NCBI GenBank assembly: GCA_014904845.1
Contig: MU119261.1
Location: 194,516 to 258,515 of the forward strand
DNA length: 64,000 nucleotides
Source of the DNA: Acephala macrosclerotiorum
Lineage: Eukaryota; Ascomycota; Leotiomycetes; Helotiales; Mollisiaceae
Direction of reading: 5' to 3'
Below the pieces are notes generated by a model. The model was not told the origin of the DNA. It saw only the letters and a program-made list of their open reading frames with translations, and did not search any database. The position numbers and the translations under genes were made by a program. This document shows, piece by piece, positions 57,963 through 64,000 of the stretch (the stretch's first letter is position 1; each line of letters opens with the position of its first letter).

Positions 57963-60900
57963 AATTTTTTCTTTGTAATAAAAACTAATCCAGTTCAATC
58001 ATTTAAAAAACGCTATTATTTTTTTTTTTTATTGTAGTTCGTTAATACGTAAAACTCGTTAATATTTCAATATAAAAATCATATAATTAAACTTTAAAAA
58101 CAACGTTAATAAATTAGTATTGTTCTCGAAATTCGTCGAGAATTATAAACGCCGAAATTAAAATAATTTTCTTTTTTTTGATCTTATAAATCAAATAATT
58201 ACAAAATTCGAAATACAATACAAAATTTTATTTTTTTTTATTTTTTTTTTTAATAAATATTTTCTTTAGTTCTTTATATTGTTTTTATCGTTTTTTTTTT
58301 TTTTAATTTTTTTTTTTATTCGAATTTTAAAATAATTCGTATTTAAAAACTTTTTCAAAATTTTATTAAATATTGATTTTATTATAGTATTTATTAGATT
58401 ATTTTAATCGTTGATTTATTGAATTTTTTACAGTTTTTTGCGTTTATACGATTAATAAAAAACTATAATATCGATTATAAAACGCTTTTTTTTAATCGTT
58501 TCCAGTTTAATTAAATACTCGTATAACGAATATAAATCTATATAAACGATTATTGAGATCTTAAAAAAATCGAATTATTAAATAATCATATTAATAATAA
58601 ATTCGATTACGATTACTATATCGATTTTTTTTACTATATTATATATCTCAAAAATTAAAACGCTTTTAATAACGCGTTTATTTTTAATAGAATTGTAATA
58701 AATGAGATTTTTTTTGATTTCGAACTTTTTATCGTTCAATTAATATTCATTTATTAGAATGATTTTATATTCAATTTAAAAACTAAAATTTTTATTGTTT
58801 ACAAATAAATTATCGATAAAAACGAAAAGTTTTATTGTAAACAAATCGAAAACAATATATTTAAATTCTCGATTTAAATTTTTAATTTACTATTTTAATT
58901 TTTTATTTAACGTAACAATTTTTTTTTCTATTGAATTTTAGTATTAAATAATAATAAACAAATCGAAAATTGTTTCAAATTGACAAATTATAATAATATA
59001 AACTTTTTTAGTTCGTTATTTTCAATACTTAATTTGAAAATTAAATAATTTAATATTTATTAATTTAATTTTTTTATTTTTATTTTTTTATCGTAATTGA
59101 ATTGTATTTTCAAATTAAATTAAAACGTATCCATTGAAAATCAATAGTGTTTTTAGTATTAAAATTTTTTTAAATTTAATCAAAAATTTAATTTTATTGA
59201 ATTCGTTTTTCTCGAAAATAGAGAATTTTTTTTCTATTAATATAAACGTATTATCGATTTACATTTTAATAATCGTAATTAGAAAACAAAAATCGTATAT
59301 TAATATAACTATAAATAATTTCTTTTTATAATACTTATAATACGTAATTTACTAATGTATTCTTATTTTCGCAATTTTATACAAAAATTTCAAAATAATT
59401 ATAATCGTATTTAATAAATATAAATAATAAATTTTCTTCGATAAACGTATTAATATAAATCGTTAGAAATTTGTTATAAATTAAATATAAATTTAAATAA
59501 TATTACGAAATTATATTTTAATTTTTTTATTTAAAAATTGAATTAAAAAAAATATTAAAACGATAATTAGTCGTTGATTAATTTTTTGTATTATCGAAAA
59601 TTGTATAAAAATTTTTTTTTTTTTCGTCGTTATATTTTTGAATTACTAGTTTCGATTTTTTGTAAAAAATATCGATAGTTTTACTTTTGATCTCATTAAT
59701 TAGTTTCGAATTGAAAATTCGAATTTTAATATATTTATTAAAATCGTATTAAACGAAATTAAAAACTTTTTTTATAATTAAATTATCGATTTTTTTTTTT
59801 TTAAAACGTTTTAAATAATTGTTCAAAAATTGTAATTATATTTTTCTTTCGTAGTTTTAATAATAGTTTTATATTACTTTTTTTTTACTTGTTATAAAAA
59901 CTATAAAAATTTTAGTTTTTTCAACGATAATTGTCAGTACACAAAAGTCCAGATGACATCAAACGAATTATTAAATACTAAGATCTCTGTTTCATATTCT
60001 GTGATTCATTCTGTTTTGATATACTCTTTTCAAAGGAGAGAGTCTACGTAATTATATAGGAGAGAAAGTTCTGAAACAAGCGCGAAACCTAGTTGCCACG
60101 TGACCTGTGAACCAACAATAATAATAAAAAATTAATCGTTGAAATTATTGTAATTTTTTTTATCGTTTTCGATAAAATTATAATATTTATTTTATTTAAA
60201 TTTTTTATTATATATATTTTTATTTCGTGATTTTTTTAAACGTTTTTAATTACGTTTTTTAATTAGTTTTTCGTTTATTTCGTTCGATTAAAAAAATAAA
60301 ATTTTTTTTTTTTAATTTTTTTAATTATTCTTTTAATCGTTAATTCGATTATAAACTTTTAATATTTCTTTTTTCGTGTAATAAAATTTAACGATCGTTG
60401 AATAAAAACTAATTAACTCGTAAAATATATCGATTATATATATTTCTCTATTAATTATTAATAGTTTGTATAGTTTTTTTTATTCGTTCTTTTTACGTTA
60501 AACGCGTACTTTAAATAGAATTAATAAGTTTAATATAAATTTCGTATTTGAATCGTTTCTTATTAAAAGCGCGTCGTTAATTTAACGTTAAATATATAAA
60601 CGACGTATTTTTTTAGTAATTATTCGAATTGTTTTAATTTTTTTAATAATTGATAATAATAGTATATTGTTATTAATTATTTTAAAGTATATTTTAAAGA
60701 TTAATAATATAAATATAATATTATTTGATTTTATTGAATCGTTAATAGTTTTAATTATTATTTATAAAATTATATTTTTGTCGATTTGTTTTTCGATTAA
60801 TTCGTCGTAAATAATCTCGTAAACTCGACGTAATAAAATGTAGTATTTTTCTATTTTTTCCATATTATTATAAGTTTTAACGAGTATTTCTTTGATTTCA

Positions 60901-61200
60901 ATTGTTATTATTTTAGTGTTTTATTGAAATTTTATAAACGAAATTTTTTTTTCGACGTTGTAAATAATATAATTCGATAATTTTTAATATATATCGATTT
61001 AGTATATATATAGTATATTTTATATTGTTTTTATAAATATATTTTTTATGAATTTAATAATTTGAAATATTGTAAACGAGTTTACTATTTGTAAAATTAA
61101 CTTTTTATTTAAATATAAAACGTTAACAATAATCGAATAATTGAATTTATAATTATTTTACAAAATAAATTTGAATTTTTTAAGTAATTGTTTATGTATT
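57963..61200. repeat. AT-rich block, part 2: C lost on the plus strand except in CpG, G partly retained
   Basis: Here G persists in TAG, TTG and AAG contexts while plus-strand C is largely confined to CpG (TTCGTT, TACGTT, AACG). Long T runs are common. This is a one-sided C-to-T pattern. No gene, tRNA or rRNA is visible. Confidence 0.6.
59933..60117. mobile_element. Second normal-composition island, LTR-like
   Basis: About 185 bp with mixed composition. It begins TGTCAGTACACAAAAGTCC, has CAAAGGAGAGAGTC and AAACAAGCGCGAAACC in the middle and ends GCCACGTGACCTGTGAACCAACA, that is TG...CA ends as in a long terminal repeat. Length and isolation would suit a solo LTR inserted after the main mutation of the block. 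No partner LTR, primer-binding site or target-site duplication was identified. Confidence 0.35.
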
Positions 61201-64000
61201 TAACAATAGTAATAATATTTAATAAAATACTAAATATATTTAGTATTTACGTTATAATTAACTCGTTGAAAAATTCTTACAAAACGTCGTACTAATAAAT
61301 AATTAAAACGTCTATACAATTAGTGTAATTTTATATCGATAAAATGATTTTAAATTAAACTTTTCTTTAATTAATACAATAATATCTATAGATAATTTCA
61401 TTTTCTTACAATAAAAACGATTTTATTTCTTTGAATCAAAATATTCTTTAGATTATCGAGTTTTATACTTATAATATCCATATTTTAAATACAAAATAAA
61501 AAAAGTATATTTATAAAAACAACGTAAAAAATAATAATATTTAATAAAATATCAATTCGAATAATTCTTTACAATAAAACAATATTTTTATCAAAGCGAA
61601 TCTTATAAACTCCGATTATAAATACATTCAATTGAATACTAATATCAAACTTTTATAGTACTATAAATTGCGATTAATCAACAATTAATACTTCGACGAT
61701 TTTATTATTCGATATAATCTTTTGAAAATTTTTTAAAAAATATCGATCTTTGAAAATAAAAAATAAACATTAATTCGATTCAAATAATTCAAATTATAAT
61801 AATAAAATATTAAATATATTTTTTCTCGTAATAATATAACAAATAAACTAATTATTTAAAATGATTATTATTTGTATATTATTGATTTTTTTAAACTCGA
61901 TAAAATAATTCTTATTTTCGTTCTCTATTTTTATACTTATTAGCAATTGATTAATTTTTATTATTTGATTATCTTTCGATAAATTTTCTATTTTCTCGAT
62001 TTTAACGAAAAAACTCTAATAATAAACTATTATAATATCTCGATTTATCGTATATTGAACTTATTATCGAAATTTTGTATATATTTATTATCGCTTTTTT
62101 ATCGTATACTTTATTGATCAATATCTCGATTTACTACAAATATAGTATTTCTTTTAATATAATTCTCTTTAAAATCTATAATTTCTACGATATTTATCTC
62201 GAAAATTTTCTCGATTTTAATATTCTCGATTTTATATTCGATCGCGTTCTTTGTCTCGTTTTCTATAAATACGATCGATTCAATTCTAATTAAACTCGTT
62301 TTTTTTTTAATTTTAAAAAATAGAATCTAAATTATATTATTATATTTCACGTAATCGCGTTACAATATTTACTATTAATCGCAATTCAATGTAAACGCTC
62401 TCAAAAATACTAATAAACTTATAAAAAATAAAATTATACTTTTCAATATTTTAACAAATATTAATAATTTGATCTCGCAAATTATATTTTGTTTAATATT
62501 CTAATAATAAATCTAATTAAATTTTTTGAAATTAATCGAAAAATATTTATAAACATTTTAATTTAGTCTTTATTAAATTAATCGTAATAATTTTCACTAA
62601 AATTGTTTTTTTCTATAAAAATATATATAATTAATAATTTTTTTCAATCTCGAAATAAGTTTTTATTATTATTACTAGCGTAATAAAATCGAAACCTTTT
62701 TCTAGAAATCTATCGAAATAAAACGCGTTTATACGTTCTATAAAATTAATAAAAAATGTTTTATCGTATTAATTTTAAAATAATTCGATCTTATTATAAT
62801 AATTATAAAAAATCGACAATTTGCAATCAAAAATATCGTATAACTCTTTATTATACTTTTTATTATCAATATAAATCTTTATTAAATCTATAAACAATTT
62901 AATAAAAATATTCTATAAATTATTATATTGATTCGATTACTATTAAAAAAATTACTAATAAATATATTAAGTATTTTATATTACATTAAATAAATTCGTA
63001 TTTATAAAAAAAATTACAATAAAAAAATATAAAAAATATTCGTAAAAATAATCGTATTCGTAATAAAAAAATTCGTACTAATAATTGAAATCGTAAAAAT
63101 AATCACATTTTAATTATTGAATACTAATATTAAAATACTTTGATTTATTAATTGAATTAATCGATTTTATCGAAAAAAAAAATCTTTATTTTTCAATTGA
63201 TCAACGATTTTTATTTGTATTTATTTATAAAACTCTTTTTATTGAAATTTTTTTTTTCAAATTATCAATAATAAACTTTTTATTTTTCAATATTCAAACT
63301 TCGTAAATACGTAAAAAGTCTTATAAACGACATATAAAATTCTTGTATACTAAACGTAAAATCTCTTATAAACAATTCTTAAAGTCTTTTTAAAAATATT
63401 CTTATAAATTGTAATCAAAGTATTTTTTCTTTTTATATATTTATTCAATATTACTTTATTGAAATCTTTATCGTTTATAAAATCGAAATTTTTTTTCTAT
63501 TTATTTTTATCGTAAAAAAATTTAATTTTAAACAAATTCGTTATTTTAAAAAATAATTACACAATAAATAATAAAAAAATTGAAAATTTTAATTCAAATT
63601 CGAATAAATATTATTATTAATATTTATACGCTTTCAATCAAATAACGAGTAAAAACACAAAACTTTTTTTAATAATTCGTTTTTAACGTAAATTCGAATA
63701 AATTAATACAAACTTGAAATCGCTCTCGCGTTTTTTTATTCGTCTTTTGTAAACGTTATTATTCTACGTAGTAAACGCAAACTTAAAAAGTAAATACAAA
63801 CTTAAAATCGTTTTCGTATTATTCTTTTTAAGTTTTTAATAATCTCGATACTTTCAATGCGTTTCTACAAGAAAATTTTTGTAAATTCTCGTTTTTTCGA
63901 AAGTATATTAATTATTTTAAATATTTTCTTACAAAAAGCAAATTATTTAAAGAATTTATTCTCTTTTGTAAATCAATTTTTTCTAAATAAAAATTTAACT
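61201..64000. repeat. AT-rich block, part 3: G lost except in CpG, C partly retained
   Basis: From about 61.2 kb the pattern flips: C is kept in TCT, TCA, AAC and TAC contexts (CTCTTTAAAATCTATAATTT) while G is mostly in TCG. This mirrors part 2. The block runs off the window end with no gene recognised. Confidence 0.6.

Noticed and set aside
54310..64000. Mitochondrial DNA insertion or mitochondrial contig
   Set aside because: High A+T alone suggested it, but no rRNA, tRNA or respiratory-chain reading frame is visible, and the CpG-only retention of C fits RIP.

Overview
The window is nuclear DNA of a filamentous ascomycete (Pezizomycotina; I lean to Leotiomycetes, which is inference). The evidence is many genes with 44-120 nt introns using GTRNGY-type donors, CTAAC/CTGAC branch points and YAG acceptors, a fungal gene set (AreB-like GATA factor, TOK-type K+ channel, Kre6/Skn1, Hog1, group III G-alpha, Srf1), and a terminal block whose base composition looks like repeat-induced point mutation (RIP). 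I rebuilt exon structures by hand. Every model below except the pseudogene closes in frame from ATG to stop, but none has transcript support.

Layout. 0-7 kb: a KRR1 ribosome-biogenesis gene (minus) diverges from an areB-like GATA factor (plus). 7-43 kb is ordinary housekeeping and signalling territory, all on the minus strand: TOK1-like channel, Skn1/Kre6 glucan-synthesis protein, two tandem six-cysteine paralogues, AVL9, the HOG1 MAP kinase, glycogen phosphorylase, group III G-alpha, cullin-1 and SRF1. SRF1 diverges from a plus-strand mitochondrial K+/H+ exchange-related gene at 43.3 kb.

44.8-49.7 kb holds the most unusual gene: a single 11-exon model of 1416 residues with a STAND-type NACHT NTPase, ankyrin repeats and a C-terminal CorA-like two-helix membrane module. 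It reads like an NLR-type receptor whose membrane module is at the C-terminus. 49.7-53.3 kb is gene-poor. 53.3-54.3 kb is a broken protein-coding relic (one frameshift, one stop). At about 54.31 kb the sequence changes abruptly to a block that is almost all A+T and runs to the window end. The C and G left in it are mostly in CpG, and the C/G balance reverses near 61.2 kb. Two short islands of normal composition survive inside it.

Functional themes: nitrogen regulation (areB), osmotic stress (hog1, TOK channel), storage carbon (glycogen phosphorylase), cAMP-linked signalling (G-alpha), ubiquitin ligation (cullin-1), and wall and membrane traffic (Skn1, AVL9, SRF1). I see no evidence that these form a cluster. 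The accessory interest lies at the right end, where an NLR-like gene sits beside a repeat-rich, mutated compartment.
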